The notes under the pieces were generated by a model. The model saw only the letters and a list, made by a program, of their open reading frames with translations. It was not told the origin of the DNA and did not search any database. From contig NC_089450.1 in the NCBI RefSeq assembly GCF_026210795.1, forward strand, positions 2,046,001 to 2,110,000: DNA of 64,000 bases, given 5' to 3'. Made by a program: the position numbers and the translations under genes. This document shows positions 21,512 to 33,430 of this stretch, piece by piece. Numbering within the stretch: the stretch's first letter is position 1; the number at the start of each line of letters is the position of its first letter. This stretch comes from Rhizophagus irregularis. Lineage: Eukaryota; Glomeromycota; Glomeromycetes; Glomerales; Glomeraceae.

Positions 21512-21958
21512 AAAATTAGATATTTTACCCATGCTTATTTTGGCTCAAGCTAAAATTAACAAAAATAGCCATCCGATTAAATATAAATCGTTCCCACGGT
21601 TTTAGTAACTAACTGATAACTCCTTAAAAAATATATCAGGCGCGGTCTTTTCCGCGGCCGAAAATGCATTTGTTGCATGTATTGTTATTATGAGTTACGT
21701 AAATCCCATTTATTAACTTGCAAAGTCCGCTTATATTGTGATTCTAATTACAAATTTTCTTTCATCTATTTTATTTGCCCAATTAAGAAAATAAGAAAAT
21801 TGACGATATTTTTTTTTTTGAAATTTCTATATCAATTCGTTTACTTTAAAATTTTTTTTATTTATTATTGTTCAATTGACATCTAAAATCAATAGAATAA
21901 GTTTTTTAACGACTTAAAATTAAATATGTTCTATAGAAATAATACTTTTAGGATTGAT

Positions 21959-22123
21959 TATGGACTATTTATTATTTAAATGGCGTAGATCGTTATACAA
22001 TTTAGGTACACCCTATAATGTGGCGTACCTCTATGACCCCTGTATATGGCAAATCATTAAAGGAAAGTTCCGAATTAATTAATTTAATTAAGAAATATTC
22101 CGCTAAAAACTTTAAATAAAACG
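21959..22123 (+). pseudogene. Possible hAT-transposase fragment, frameshifted
   Basis: From the ATG at 21959 one frame reads MDYLLFKWRRSLYNLGTPYN then VAYLYDPCIW, resembling the A-x-LDP segment of hAT transposases. About 22060 the better reading moves to a neighbouring frame (ESSELINLIKKYSAKNFK, ending TAA near 22121). Joining them needs a frameshift, so this would be a dead fragment. The family call rests on one short motif. Confidence 0.3.
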
Positions 22124-22236
22124 GCAATACCCATTGTATAAGGAAGATTTCATATTTTTTACGTTAGACTTTTTACAATCTTTTTAGTTCATAAGGCGTT
22201 AGTGCATCTCAACTAATTATGATAAAATTCGTATTA

Positions 22237-22443
22237 TTATGTAAAATATCTTATTAAAAAATAACATTCTAATAGCGAAATGCTGCATATTAGATTTCTT
22301 TTAAAGAATTGTCCATCCCTTATTAGATTTAAAATAGCCATATTACCTGACTCATACACGTTAGAACGGTCTAAGCCTTTCCTTTTTTTTGATATACAGT
22401 GTGTTACCTTAGGTCTCTTATTTTTATTTTTGTGAAGAATCAT
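22237..22443 (-). CDS. Short hypothetical frame, 68 aa
   Basis: Minus-strand ATG frame with a Lys/Arg-rich first half (HKNKNKRPKVTHCISKKRK) and a hydrophobic second half. No motif is recognised. It lies between a transposase-like fragment and a MITE, so it may be another remnant or a chance frame. Confidence 0.2.
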   Translation of the reverse strand: MILHKNKNKRPKVTHCISKKRKGLDRSNVYESGNMAILNLIRDGQFFKRNLICSISLLECYFLIRYFT

Positions 22444-22493
22444 TAGGGCAGTGACATATTTTAGCTAATATTAGTTTCATAAGGAGTCTTACC

Positions 22494-22668
22494 CCCTATA
22501 AAAAATTTTATCCGTTATTTCTATAAAAACTCCGTAAAAGTGAGCCTTTCACGGATCCATTCACGGAAAATGTAAATAATTTGTTAAATTCCGTGATCTA
22601 AGGCGGAAATATGAGGCTTTTATGGAAAAAGATGGAATATAAAAAACGGATCGACTTTTTTTACAGGG
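22494..22668. mobile_element. CCCTATAAAA/CCCTGTAAAA MITE, full-length copy
   Basis: Ends CCCTATAAAAAATTTTATCC and, inverted, CCCTGTAAAAAAAGTCGATC. The interior holds TGAGCCTTTCACGGATCC. Closely related copies are at 38204-38388 and 20266-20369, with a diverged relative at 56294-56495. Confidence 0.85.
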
Positions 22669-25600
22669 ACCCCCCACCCTAAGATTTTTTTTAACCAATT
22701 ATACATATAATTAATTTTGTGTCACATAAGATTTTCATGACCCTTATTCATAGTTTTATTTTTGATTAATGTAATTTTAAGGAAAATATTATGAAAAATA
22801 TTACTTTGTAAAAAAGTTTATTGTGATATAAGATATTAGGTATGAAATGTATCTATCTCAAGAAAGATACGTATTTTGATTAGATAAAAAAACAAATCAT
22901 AAATCTTTTTGATAATCATAAATGATCTCGACTTAGTAATTAATTTGTGAAAAATGTTTTTTTTTATTTATTAAAATAGTATTACAGTATTTTAAAAGAG
23001 AAAAAGAGATTCATTATATTAACTAAAATTTAAGATGATCAAAAATTGTCATTCATGTTTAAATATTATTTTATTATATGAACCTTAGATATTTCGGTAG
23101 TGTACAATTTCTTGTTTAGTTTCAAAAATTCTTACTTGAGCAATATCTTAGAGACACGGCTGGAAAAATATTTTCGTTTATTATAATGATAACATTGTTA
23201 ATTCATTATCTGAAAGTTTTATTTACAAAATATTTTGATGATCGTAAATCTCAGATCTGGCTGTCAGTATTCAAAAAATTTGAAGAATAAGTGGTAGTAT
23301 TTTTTTTGTAACAATTAATTTAGTCGTCTTAATCGTTAAGGAAAATTAAATTTAAGGGGTACATTATTATTGCCAAGAATATACTGTATGTAAGTAGTTT
23401 TCCAATCATATGAATAATAATGATACTTTCAGCTTAAATAAATATTACATAATTAAAGCTGCAGTTAATATGAAAGAGGCCGATTTAAGTAATTAAAAAT
23501 TCAGTAAAGTAATAAACTTATCGATGTATTATTATATAAATTGGTATCTTTACATATAATAATTACGATTATAAATTGATTATATAACCAAAAATTTTAT
23601 ATTTGTAGTTACCCGCACATGAATAATAATAAACTTAATATGCTGTAACATTTGCTATATTCGTAACCTTCAAAGAAAGAAGCTAATAATTTATTATCAT
23701 GTAGTCTGTTCACGACATTGGTGCAAATTGGGTCTCGATCAACAGTAAAATAATATTATGTAAAAAAAAATTTATATATATATATTCTTTCAATTGACAA
23801 TCATTCGACGATACATTCATACATAATTCATATTTAATTTAATGCATGCACTTCGCTTCCGACCGAATTTCGGGCAGTGCCGAATGTTACACTGATCAAG
23901 CGATCACGTTTGATTTTTATCTCAACCTCGCTAATGTCCGATTGATTACAAAAAATTTGAATTTTTTTGATTTTATCATTTATCCCACGATTAAAACTCT
24001 TCTATTCGTGAAAAGACTTTTTCAATTGACCAAATAAGGAAATTAAGCGCATTAACCCTATTTAAACTGCTACATAATTTGAAATTTACTATTGAACATT
24101 ATAATATTCATCTTTGTGTAATTTCTTTAAATAGGAGGTTATAAAATGCAAGCATATGAGTTCACAATAACCGAAATGACGATTAGATGCAGTTTAGGCG
24201 CAATGAAAGGATTACAAATAAAACTAAGTTGTGACCAAATTTTAATTAGTAGTACCATATGACTATATGACTTTGTGAATTCACCCAACGTATTAAGTCG
24301 AAGATGTTGATTATAAAGATTGTATTACTCTAATACTTTTTTTTTTACGCCAAATCATTTATTATAATTTTGATTTTTATAAAAGCAAACCGAATGTAGA
24401 TAAATGTAGATACCAAAAAATGCTTTTAATAAAAAAAAATTTAATATATAACAATCGGGTTTAATTAATCACGCGTTCCGTTATTTCGGAGATAAAGTTT
24501 TTTATTATATATATTTTAAATTAAATATTTTCTGAAAAAAGAAAAATAAAAGCGCGTATAAATTTTTTTTTTTTTTGTGTAATATAAACAAGAAAGTATA
24601 AAGGGGTGTTTGTATCAGTTAATAAAACTTACGTAACATTTGAATCATGAAAGAGACGCCAACGGAATTAGACAGGATTTTTCCTTTTACGAACTTTTTA
24701 TTTATTAGTTAAGGAGTCATTTTATATTGCAAAAGATAGATCATAACAGTTAAGTAAGGTTTCGTCCGTTTTATTGAACGACTTTGAACCTTGATTGAAT
24801 TTAAATTTGGTTTAGTTACCGTAGTAATCGGAAAACAACCCTCATTTAATGATATCAATGAGATTCCAAGTTAGTCTATTTAAAGAGTTTTTTTTTTTCA
24901 CGGAGTATTTATTACTATTTTCGTAATGATTCTTTCTTTTAGAACCTCCGATAATTTTGCAGCCGATAATGGGTATATTCACATTAAATTGTGAACTTTT
25001 ATATGGCAATCCTATTCGCAAATAAATAAGTAGGTGATTATTGATTTGTGTGACAAACCATTTTTTTTGTTGTTTCAGTTTTAGGTTTTTTTCGTTAGAA
25101 GATTCTTCCCTATGAATAAAACAAATAAAAGTGAAAGAAACATTTTATAAAAAAAGTAAGCGTATAAATAGATGATTGCGATAGAGTATGATTGTTATCT
25201 AAAAATTTTATCCATGAGATGCACCAATTAGGAGCTCTTGTTATACTTATCAGTCGAACAATATTATAGTTATTGGATAAGCATAAAAAAAATATCCAAA
25301 AAAGGTTACTCTTCTGATTAATAATTGTAATAAGCTTAAAATAAAGTTTAACTATTTTGTGTTACATTTTATTTATGTAAACTATATTAAAAATATTCAA
25401 ATAATAAACATTTAATTAAATTAAGGATGTTATTTACACGTACTTTGTATCACTCTGCGTAGATCATAATATTAATCCAAAGAATCATATTCATTAGGCC
25501 GAATAGTTGCATATATATATATATATAATCACATGATTTAATATAAAAATTTTGTGAACGAAAGTTTGCAATTCATATGGTGTATAAAAAATTTACATTT

Positions 25601-26371
25601 AAAATTTTTTACATATGTAAAATAAAAGCGCTCGTCCACAATATTTTAAAAATTTATGAATATCTAAAGGTTTTATCTGTCTGACCTTAAATTAGTAAAT
25701 TTAATGGGATCAATGGAATATTTTTTTTTGAACCTTGACTAAGATTTTTTTTATCCCAAGAAAAGTGATCAGTTTGATTAACTATGTGTAGACAGTAAGA
25801 CAGGAGGTATAAAATACATTGTATTAAAAGGTTAACCATAATTAATTAAACCCGCTCGCCCATAAGAAGCCCACCCTTCGTAAATCGTAACTTTGACTAA
25901 GAAAGTTATGCACACACGTGACTGTATGTAATTTGTCATGTTATCCAGAGGCTTAGGATTTTTTAGTGGCGAAAAATGTTTCGGACGCGTGTAGATTATG
26001 TATATTTGATTACGTAAGCGTTTCGTTCTATGATCATACTTCTTTTAACTAAAGGTGAAAAATTTACCTTTACGCATATCGCATGTAACATTTATGTAAA
26101 ATGATCGACACGTGCTGTTCATTTAGATAAAAAAATTGATAATCTATTTTGATTGTAATACATACAGAAATTTAAGACAAAGTTATTTAAATTCTTTCAA
26201 ATAAACTATCTTACTACTAAATTCAGATAATTCAACTTTGCAGAAACCTTGAATTTTTGCGAGGTATCGTTACGTTGTTACTAAAACATACATAAAATAT
26301 ATTTAGGGTAATGTGACGATCCTTTTTTTTTAATGAATTGTTCCGACGTTAATCCAGTATCGCAATATATA
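22669..26371. other. Long AT-rich intergenic stretch, no supported gene
   Basis: Holds A/T runs, a (TA)n stretch near 25510 and two CACGTG sites (25915, 26109). Two short ATG frames were considered: 23846-24037, in a slightly GC-richer patch, and 24146-24262 (38 codons, MQAYEFTITEMTIRC). Neither has splice partners or motifs that would support a gene. Confidence 0.4.
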
Positions 26372-26578
26372 ACCCAGAAAAATTCTTCGATCACGTGATC
26401 TGTTTTTATTTATCACATCGTCACACCCTGTCCGAGTTTCACTGTTTATATTTATCTGAGGGACTTGGATTTTTTCAAGTAGATGAAATTCTATTTGTCA
26501 CGTTTTATTCATCACATCCTAAATCTTCGATCACGTGTCAGTGCTTAACGCCGGCCGAGTTCGAAGAATTTTCTGGGT
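26372..26578. mobile_element. 207-bp MITE with CACGTG near both ends
   Basis: Ends ACCCAGAAAAATTCTTCGAT and, inverted, ACCCAGAAAATTCTTCGAAC, about 18 bp matching. A 12-bp palindrome GATCACGTGATC lies at 26389-26400 and another GATCACGTG at 26530. About 60-100 bp of one end recurs at 62390-62491, and a fragment with TATTTATCTGAGGGGCTT recurs near 49400. Confidence 0.8.
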
Positions 26579-26799
26579 GCCGTTGGGGTAGTTGTATCGC
26601 AATAGGATTTCACATGACATTTAGGCTGTACCAAAACAATTCTTTTTATAATATTGTTAATTCATCAAAAATATATATAGAAAAAGCATATTATAGGTAT
26701 TGTCACAGTATTTTAAAAATATCAAAAATATCTTAAAATTTCGGGAAAAGCTCCTAGTATTTATATATCATGTGATATGCCACCAGTTCGATCTTTTTT

Positions 26800-27215
26800 A
26801 ATATGAACTTCTTTTTTTTAAATTTTTTTTTAACTTCTTTCACTCGCTTTTTTCTTTTTAAAATAAACTTTTTTTAACTTTCTTTATCTCCCCTTTCACT
26901 TGGTCTTTTTAAATAATTTTTTTTAACTTTTTAACTCCCCTTTCACTCGCTTTTTTCTTTTAAAATAAACTTTTTTTAACTTTCTTTATCTCCCCTTTCA
27001 CTTGGTCTTTTTAAAATAATTTTTTTTTAACTTTTTAACTTCCCTTTCGCTCGCTTTTTTCTTTTTAAAATAAACTTTTTTTAACTTTCTTTATCTCCCC
27101 TTTCACTTGCTCTTTTTAAAATAAACTTTTTTTACTTTTTTAACTCCCCTTTCACTCGCTTTTTTCTTTTTAAAATAAAATTTTTTTAACTCACTTTTTC
27201 CCTCCATTATTTCTA
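26800..27215. repeat. Pyrimidine-rich tandem repeat, about 102-105 bp, roughly four copies
   Basis: Each unit contains TCTTTATCTCCCCTTTCACT, TTTTTAACTCCCCTTTCACT and CGCTTTTTTCTTTTTAAAAT. The phrase TCTTTATCTC starts at 26881, 26983 and 27088. The plus strand is almost entirely C/T/A and the minus strand reads as Lys/Ser/Glu-rich low complexity. Confidence 0.9.
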
Positions 27216-27461
27216 TTTCACTTCCTTTGTTTTTCCCTTTGTTCCTTGTACTCTTTTCTTTCCTTCTTTCATATTTTGTTTGAAAAAAGAGTTGGAAAGT
27301 ACCCATAAAAAAAATCAAATTCTGTAACATTATAAAGTTTTATTTTTATTTTTTTTTAGGTGGCTTCTGGACGTGACATTTCATAAGTTTTTAAAGAACT
27401 CTTTTTTCTTAAACATTATTTGATTTATTTCATAGATTTTCTACTTTTTTTATTTTAATTA

Positions 27462-27802
27462 TTATTTTGATAAAACGTTCAAACATTTATTACACTTCTT
27501 GCTTCTCTTCTCTTTAGACAGATTGTGTTTCAGTATTTGGTTGCATGAAATCCTTTTTTTGAATATTTCGGTTTGCTTTCTTTTAGATGAGTCTAGGCAC
27601 GCGGAATTTAGTTGGATTATTTCGTTTTTAGGCAGCCAGTTTTTTGATCCCTGGATCTCCTTAGACATGTTGGTTTTTTGGTAATATTTTTTTCTTTTTT
27701 AATTTGTTTATATTAACAAACAGGTATTCATACTTCATTATTTTTTTCCTTAGATAACCTCTTCTGGTTTCTTTTTACAGGATTTGGGAAGTTTTTTTTC
27801 AT
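27462..27802 (-). CDS. Putative two-exon small basic protein, 88 aa
   Basis: Exon 1 (27802-27734) begins MKKNFPNPVKRNQKRLSKEK and ends in phase 0 at a GTATGA donor. Exon 2 (27659-27462) starts after TCTAAG and reads EIQGSKNWLPKNEIIQLNSA through to TAA. The 74-bp intron matches the lengths seen in INTS9. The product is Lys/Asn/Ser-rich and has a Cys-rich C-terminus (KKCNKCLN). No family recognised. The acceptor lacks a good pyrimidine tract, and exon 2 is also open from its own ATG at 27668, so a single-exon 68-aa version is possible. Confidence 0.35.
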
Positions 27803-28017
27803 TTTTCTTTAATATTATTGACGTCTAAATGAAATAAAATGAAGAAGAAACTTGGTTGCAAGGAAATAGAAAGAAGAGAGTAGTGCAATAAAGTTTATGA
27901 TAAGTGAAGTCATTAGTAAGATTGGAAGCATATTTTGTTGAACTACTACCAAAAAATAGAAGTGGGGGAATAGCAGGAAGAAAGTAGAGAGGAGAGAAAA
28001 GAGGTAATAATATAATA

Positions 28018-28203
28018 ATGGATACATCTATTCATCTATTTGAAGGGAGCAAAAATAAAATCAATAACTTCAATTCTTTATCTGCAGGCGTATCTAAAGA
28101 GATCAATCAGGTGATACCTTTGTCCAAATCAGGTTCCCACCTTGTTATAGTTGTGTCACCAGGGGCGCAATGTCAACGGAAATTTAGTACGTTGATCGCT
28201 TAA
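28018..28203 (+). CDS. Short hypothetical frame, 61 aa
   Basis: ATG frame with balanced composition (MDTSIHLFEGSKNKINNFNS at the start, SHLVIVVSPGAQCQRKF near the end). Slightly richer in GC than its flanks. No domain recognised, and a TCTGCAG acceptor-like site at about 28082-28088 inside it hints it could be part of a spliced gene. Could be chance. Confidence 0.25.
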   Translation: MDTSIHLFEGSKNKINNFNSLSAGVSKEINQVIPLSKSGSHLVIVVSPGAQCQRKFSTLIA

Positions 28204-29057
28204 AAATCCGCGGTTATCCAATTATAACAAGAGGAAAATAATTAATTTTTACATTAGATAATATATTTATAATGTTGGTGCTGTATTTTATATAATAAAT
28301 ATATATGTTAATAACAATTATGATAACAATGTGGCATTAATTTTACAATACAGCATTAAATTCTCAACAATCACAATACGATGTCTTTAAGATTCGTGTA
28401 ATAATATAGTGATAACATTGTAACGATACTCAATGATGTGCATTATTTTTACCGTTACTTAATGGTAAGTGTGTTTCGTGACATATCATTATAGGAATAT
28501 AAACTGGAATAATATTGGTGTTTTGTTGATACCGTATCAGCATCATATTAACATCGGGAAAAATTTTATAGTTTCTGCAAAGAAGTGTAGGCAAGGACTC
28601 AGCCACTCAGGTACTGGAATATGCCATTCATTGTATGCTAAGGATTTTTATATTGTACATTTAAATATTACAATTTTATGAATTCGGTAAATATCGGAGA
28701 AACAATCTTTATTTATGTTAATTACTACTTTATAAAATTGCCTTAACGATTTGCCTTCATAATTTGACTATTTAAAGCTTTAATTACAAATTTTACGCAA
28801 TTGTGCAGTACTTTTTATTCTTCTGATTTGTTGAATTAATCGATTGCGCTGATAAACAACGCCTGGAGTTTTACTATTGTCTTTAGTTCATTTTATCCAT
28901 TTTTACTTTCATTCACGATTTAATATTTTGTTAGTTGCTCTAACTCGTTTGTTTTATAGTTTGATTATTTATAATTTGCATATTAAATCCTACGTAATTG
29001 TGCAGTATTTTATTCATTAATTTAATCGATCGTTATCTATCTAATTTTTTTATAAAT
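28204..29057. other. Intergenic with a diverged direct repeat
   Basis: Segments at about 28766-28850 and 28962-29030 are related (shared ACGCAATTGTGCAGTA / ACGTAATTGTGCAGTA and nearby TTTAATCGAT), a diverged tandem duplication of about 200 bp just ahead of the gene at 29058. No other structure seen. Confidence 0.4.
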
Positions 29058-29363
29058 ATGACCTCAGATTTTCTTTTTCTCATTATATTAAATTATCATC
29101 TTCAACTCCTTTATATAAAAATGCCATTAAATAATTACAGAAATTTAATTTCATTTATTGATTTTAATAATGATATTGTTCGTAGACGTCATCAAAGAAA
29201 CATGAATAGAAGAATTAGATGTAGAATTATTAATAGAACATATAGAAGATATATATCTACCAATAACGCAAATACATTTTCAAATCTAATTACGCAATTA
29301 CCATTGCAAATTACGAATGATCCGTTTACAAATCAATTATTTAATGGGGGTTTCTTCCCTTAA
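29058..29363 (+). CDS. Small Arg-rich protein, about 101 aa
   Basis: The first in-frame ATG is at 29058; a second at 29121 would give an 80-aa product starting MPLNNYRNL. With the earlier start the first 20 residues are hydrophobic (DFLFLIILNYHLQLLYI), which could be a signal or membrane segment. The middle is strongly basic (RRRHQRNMNRRIRCRIINR) and the tail is Asn/Thr/Leu-rich ending NGGFFP. TATTTATAATTTG near 28965 could serve as a TATA element. No domain recognised. The dense Arg block is unlike chance AT-rich translation, which favours a real gene. Confidence 0.45.
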   Translation: MTSDFLFLIILNYHLQLLYIKMPLNNYRNLISFIDFNNDIVRRRHQRNMNRRIRCRIINRTYRRYISTNNANTFSNLITQLPLQITNDPFTNQLFNGGFFP

Positions 29364-29576
29364 ATAATTTTTAATATAGTAAGTATGATTATATTACTTA
29401 TTTATAACTCTTAATTTTAACTTAATTTTAACTGTCTTATTTTTAAACATGGGCAGATTGGTGATCGACATAAACCGTAAAATAATATATTAGGCAATTT
29501 AATATATATATATGTGTGTATATATATAATTTTTTATAGAATTTAATGAAAAAGATTCAAAGTTATAGAGGTGTAA

Positions 29577-29722
29577 AGATACATCAATTTTGAAATATGA
29601 ATTTATTATAAGACGAATTTTAATCACAATTGTTAAGCTTATTAAGTTTTCAATTTACATCAATGTTGAAATATGAATTTATTATAAGACGAATTTAATC
29701 ACTTATTAAGTTTTCAGTTTCC
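29577..29722. repeat. Tandem duplication of about 75 bp
   Basis: ACATCAAT(T/G)TTGAAATATG followed by AATTTATTATAAGACGAATT occurs twice in a row, the second copy missing about 12 bp (CAATTGTTAAGC). Confidence 0.85.
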
Positions 29723-29953
29723 ACCAACAATATATGATCATGTGCCAATACTTTAACCGACAAACTTTCTATATAGAAATTGTAATTAAAATATTTTATT
29801 ATGTCCTAATATAAAGATCACACTATACATTTTTTTTTATACTTATTGGATAGCTCTATTAATGATATACTATATGTAATAAATAAATATCTCGTCATTA
29901 AAATCATTAAAATAGACTATAAATAAACTTGTGGCTAATTTTATATATAAAAA

Positions 29954-30093
29954 CTTATTGTACAGGTCTTTATAGGCAATACTTTGCTGTTTTCGATTTC
30001 AACAATTTGACGGCCAGATTATTCTATTAACGTGGCACAAACTAGCCTGCGAAATGGCTTCAATCGAAAACAGCAGAGCATTGCTACAATAAG
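29954..30093. mobile_element. 140-bp MITE with CTTATTGTA ends
   Basis: CTTATTGTA at the left and TACAATAAG at the right, with a second matching block TGCTGTTTTCGATT / AATCGAAAACAGCA inside each end. The centre is GC-richer (GACGGCC ... GTGGCACAAACTAGCC). TATATA sequence flanks both ends. Confidence 0.75.
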
Positions 30094-31244
30094 TATATAG
30101 TATATTATTACTAAATTCATAATTCCAAGCATTCAACAGCATAAGGTACTACTACTATATAAAAGTTAAAAAAATATTTATGGTGCACATGACGATGTGT
30201 AATTTGCATAATTATCTAAAATTAAATGCATAAATCATCAATAGCGGTTTTATTTATAATTCAATAAAGATTACGCGTATTATAATCACAACAGTTTTAT
30301 TTTTGGAAATTTTCTTTGTTTTAAACGCTTGCATAATTTTATTGTTCTTTCTCTTAAGATGTTATTACGCGACTTACAATAAAAGTTACAAAACGTATTC
30401 ATCCGCTGATTCAAAAATCATATTGTAATTAACAAAAAGGGACGTGTAGCACGATACGCCAAAGTTACATTTAAATGATAAAACGTCTACTTTATTTTAT
30501 TTATGGGGGTTAGTCTTACAAGTTGAAAGAGTATGGAAAGTTATATTCCGATTTTTAAAATTTTTTTTAAGTGATTATATATAAAAAAAAAAAAATTTTT
30601 TTTTTATACCATAGTTTGCTGTATGAAGTAATAATAGTGTAAATAATGAAAAAAGTTTCCATTTTTATAACACAGTATTCTTTCAATCATGCTATAAAAA
30701 TAGATATCATTATTCTATTTTACCTTTTTCGGTTTATAGAGAAAAATCCCGTTTCTTAAAATTGTTATTACCGAACATCTTTTTGTGAAAATAACATTCA
30801 ATTATGCTTTAAATTCATGATTTTCATATTCATGGAAAAGTCCTTTTTATTGAGATAAACGGTAATTCTCATATACACGCTCCGATTACGTTTTCTTCCG
30901 ATTCAGTATATTATAATGATTATTACTATTAATGCAATATAAAATAAAAAATTCTTAATTGAATTAATATACAATTTTCGATTCACGAGAATTGTTCTTT
31001 ATTATTCCTATTGTATAAATTTGAATAAAATGATTCTAGATTCTTTATTGTCCATAATAATTTTTGCCCTTTGTATGGTTTTTTTGTATAGTTAAGGATT
31101 ACACCTTTGAAGGACATTTTTGTCAACATTTATTTATATGGTAAATAAAGAAAATGAAATAAAAAATAAAATAACCTAAATATTTTTTTCGTATGAAGAT
31201 ATTAATAAATAAAAATTTTTTTAGTAATTTGTGCATTAAGGCGG
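30094..31244. other. Intergenic, no supported gene
   Basis: AT-rich; contains one of the longest AnTn tracts (about 30583-30606). No frame supported. Confidence 0.45.
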
Positions 31245-31377
31245 TGTGGCGTTTTGTGTGATCAAATTATAGACAATTCGGGTGAAATCACAATCAACCA
31301 TGTACATATAATAGCCGAGCCCCGGGAATATCATACAAATTTACATATTTACATGTGATCTGCATCTTAACGCCACA
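31245..31377. mobile_element. Small inverted-repeat element, 133 bp
   Basis: TGTGGCGTT at the left end is exactly inverted as AACGCCACA at the right. The interior is GC-richer than its surroundings (GCCGAGCCCCGGG). With only 9 bp of inverted repeat and no clear target duplication this is a tentative MITE. Confidence 0.45.
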
Positions 31378-32458
31378 ATAAACAGGGGAATGGTACACAA
31401 TAAAATTACATTATCGGACAATTATTATCTGTTATATTGGAAAATAAATTTATTTGACATATCATGACGGGCTTTGAGTACTTATTTATATACAAATTGT
31501 ATACTAGTCGATCATTAGTGTAAGTCAAATTTAAAGACATGTTTCTAAAAAACTTCCTTGGAGCCCTCTTATGGGATTTATTCTAACCTTTCTCGCTGTT
31601 CTTACCTAACCTAACTTTAATGTCAATGATAATTATTATATCGGGGATGCCCTGTAATATATAAATAGGTCAAGAGATCGGCACAAATAAATTTATTTCA
31701 GGGCCTAATGTCGCCTGTCATTATCCAAAAAAGAGGAAGATTTTGTTTTTATGTATTGTATTGTTCGGCTCTGTACATTATATCATGTGATACAGCTTTG
31801 TTTTTCTCAAACCAAAAATTTTTCAACTCATAATTTCATTTATTTTTCATGAAAAATAACAAATGAAATTAACAGTGGCTTAACAAATATTTTCCAGTAG
31901 CATTAATTAAGTTATTATATAACCCATTATCTTCTTCAGTTGATACATCATATAATATCTAATTATTCGATTATATGTATTCTAATTATTACGCTCAGAA
32001 AATTAATATCAAGACAATATATTTGTTGACATTTATTACAGTTTAATTGCTTAACACCTTAACACTTTCTCTATAACTATAAATTCAGATGATAGTTTGA
32101 AATAATTATTTTTCTAATAGAAAGATAAAGAGTAACAATTAGTAGTATTTTCATATTAAAAAAAAATTTCCAAGTCCCCAGAATAATTATCAAATTGAAG
32201 AACAAGTTCACTCTGTGACAAAATTATTCCTAATCCTGAACCCCTTAACTAACCTAAATTCTAAAGAACTGGCATATAAATCTGGTTACCATTTTTTCCG
32301 GGGACGCTATTACATATTATAAATTACGTGTTTATAGATCAAAGGAATTTTTCAAAAATTTGATATTTCGCAGAGTCGATTTAGGGTAACCAATCAAATA
32401 TTTAGAATTTTCACTTGAAAATTTTCATAAAGTTAAAACAAAAGATGACCAAATTCTT

Positions 32459-32695
32459 TCATGACTTTTTGAAGTCTTTGAATGATAAAAAAATTAACTG
32501 AGATGAAACAGAATAGAATGAATTTGCTGGACTTATCTGAGAAGGAACAAAAATAAAGTCTGCCACGTAGGAGGCATTCACATTTACTAAATTATCTAAT
32601 AATGCTTCATACCTATATATCCAAACTGATTGATGAGTTAATTGCCCTTTCAATGAAAGGTTATTCCTTTGGATAGATCTAAAACTGTACGACAT
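32459..32695 (-). CDS. Short hypothetical frame, 78 aa
   Basis: From ATG at 32695 the minus strand reads MSYSFRSIQRNNLSLKGQLT and later VNASYVADFIFVPSQI, ending in TGA. Composition is mixed rather than low-complexity, but no motif or splice partner is evident. Confidence 0.22.
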   Translation of the reverse strand: MSYSFRSIQRNNLSLKGQLTHQSVWIYRYEALLDNLVNVNASYVADFIFVPSQISPANSFYSVSSQLIFLSFKDFKKS

Positions 32696-33344
32696 TCTTA
32701 TTAACAGACTCTTCAATTTTTTTTTTTCAAGGCTATTAGTCCAGTCTTCTTATATACATTATAAAGAAATGAATTTGAAACTTTCGTTCAAAGTAAAAGG
32801 CTATATCTGATTTTACGTATATAGACTGACTATTAAGAATTTTGATAGTATTGTTATTAGTTGATAATCTTTTTACATCGAGATATAATACAAAAAAATG
32901 GAGACGAATAACAACATTTTATTATCATTAAATGGGCATTTAACACTTAGTAGCAGCAATAAACGATAACCATATAAGACTATTTTTTTGGTTAACAATA
33001 ATCCCTGCACTTTCACTCAACATTTTGATCTAAATGTTATCGATAAGGAAATTATCATGCAAGAAACAAAGAAAAATAATAAACTTACACGTAAAATTTC
33101 CGATCAAATTGACAACCAAATTAATGATTTAAGAGTTGATTCATAAAAAAGTTAAAGAAGAAGAGATCGGAGATGGAAGACTTGTGCGAGATTTTGAAAT
33201 CTTGGGATGCAATTAGAAATCAAATCGATTTCGAAGATTCGATTTTCGACTGGCTCTAATCTAATTGCCGTCTGATTAACTATTATTTACTCAATATTGC
33301 TTGATTCGCTCAAATTACGTACTTGACCTTAAGATATGTATTGC

Positions 33345-33430
33345 CCCTATAAAAAATTTTCTAGAAAATTGATCATATGTCGGAGTTTTCGGAATAAAAA
33401 CTAGAAAATGATCATTTATCGGAGTTTTTC
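33345..33430. mobile_element. CCTATAAAA-type MITE fragment (AAATGATCA family)
   Basis: CCCCTATAAAAAATTTTCTA followed by two inverted copies of a TGATCA(TT)TATCGGAGTTTT block. Related to 37719-37828, 39716-39764 and the fragment in INTS9 intron 6. Confidence 0.7.

Noticed and set aside
24146-24262. 38-codon ATG frame (MQAYEFTITEMTIRC)
   Set aside because: Reads like protein but is too short, with no splice partner; short coherent frames arise by chance in this DNA.
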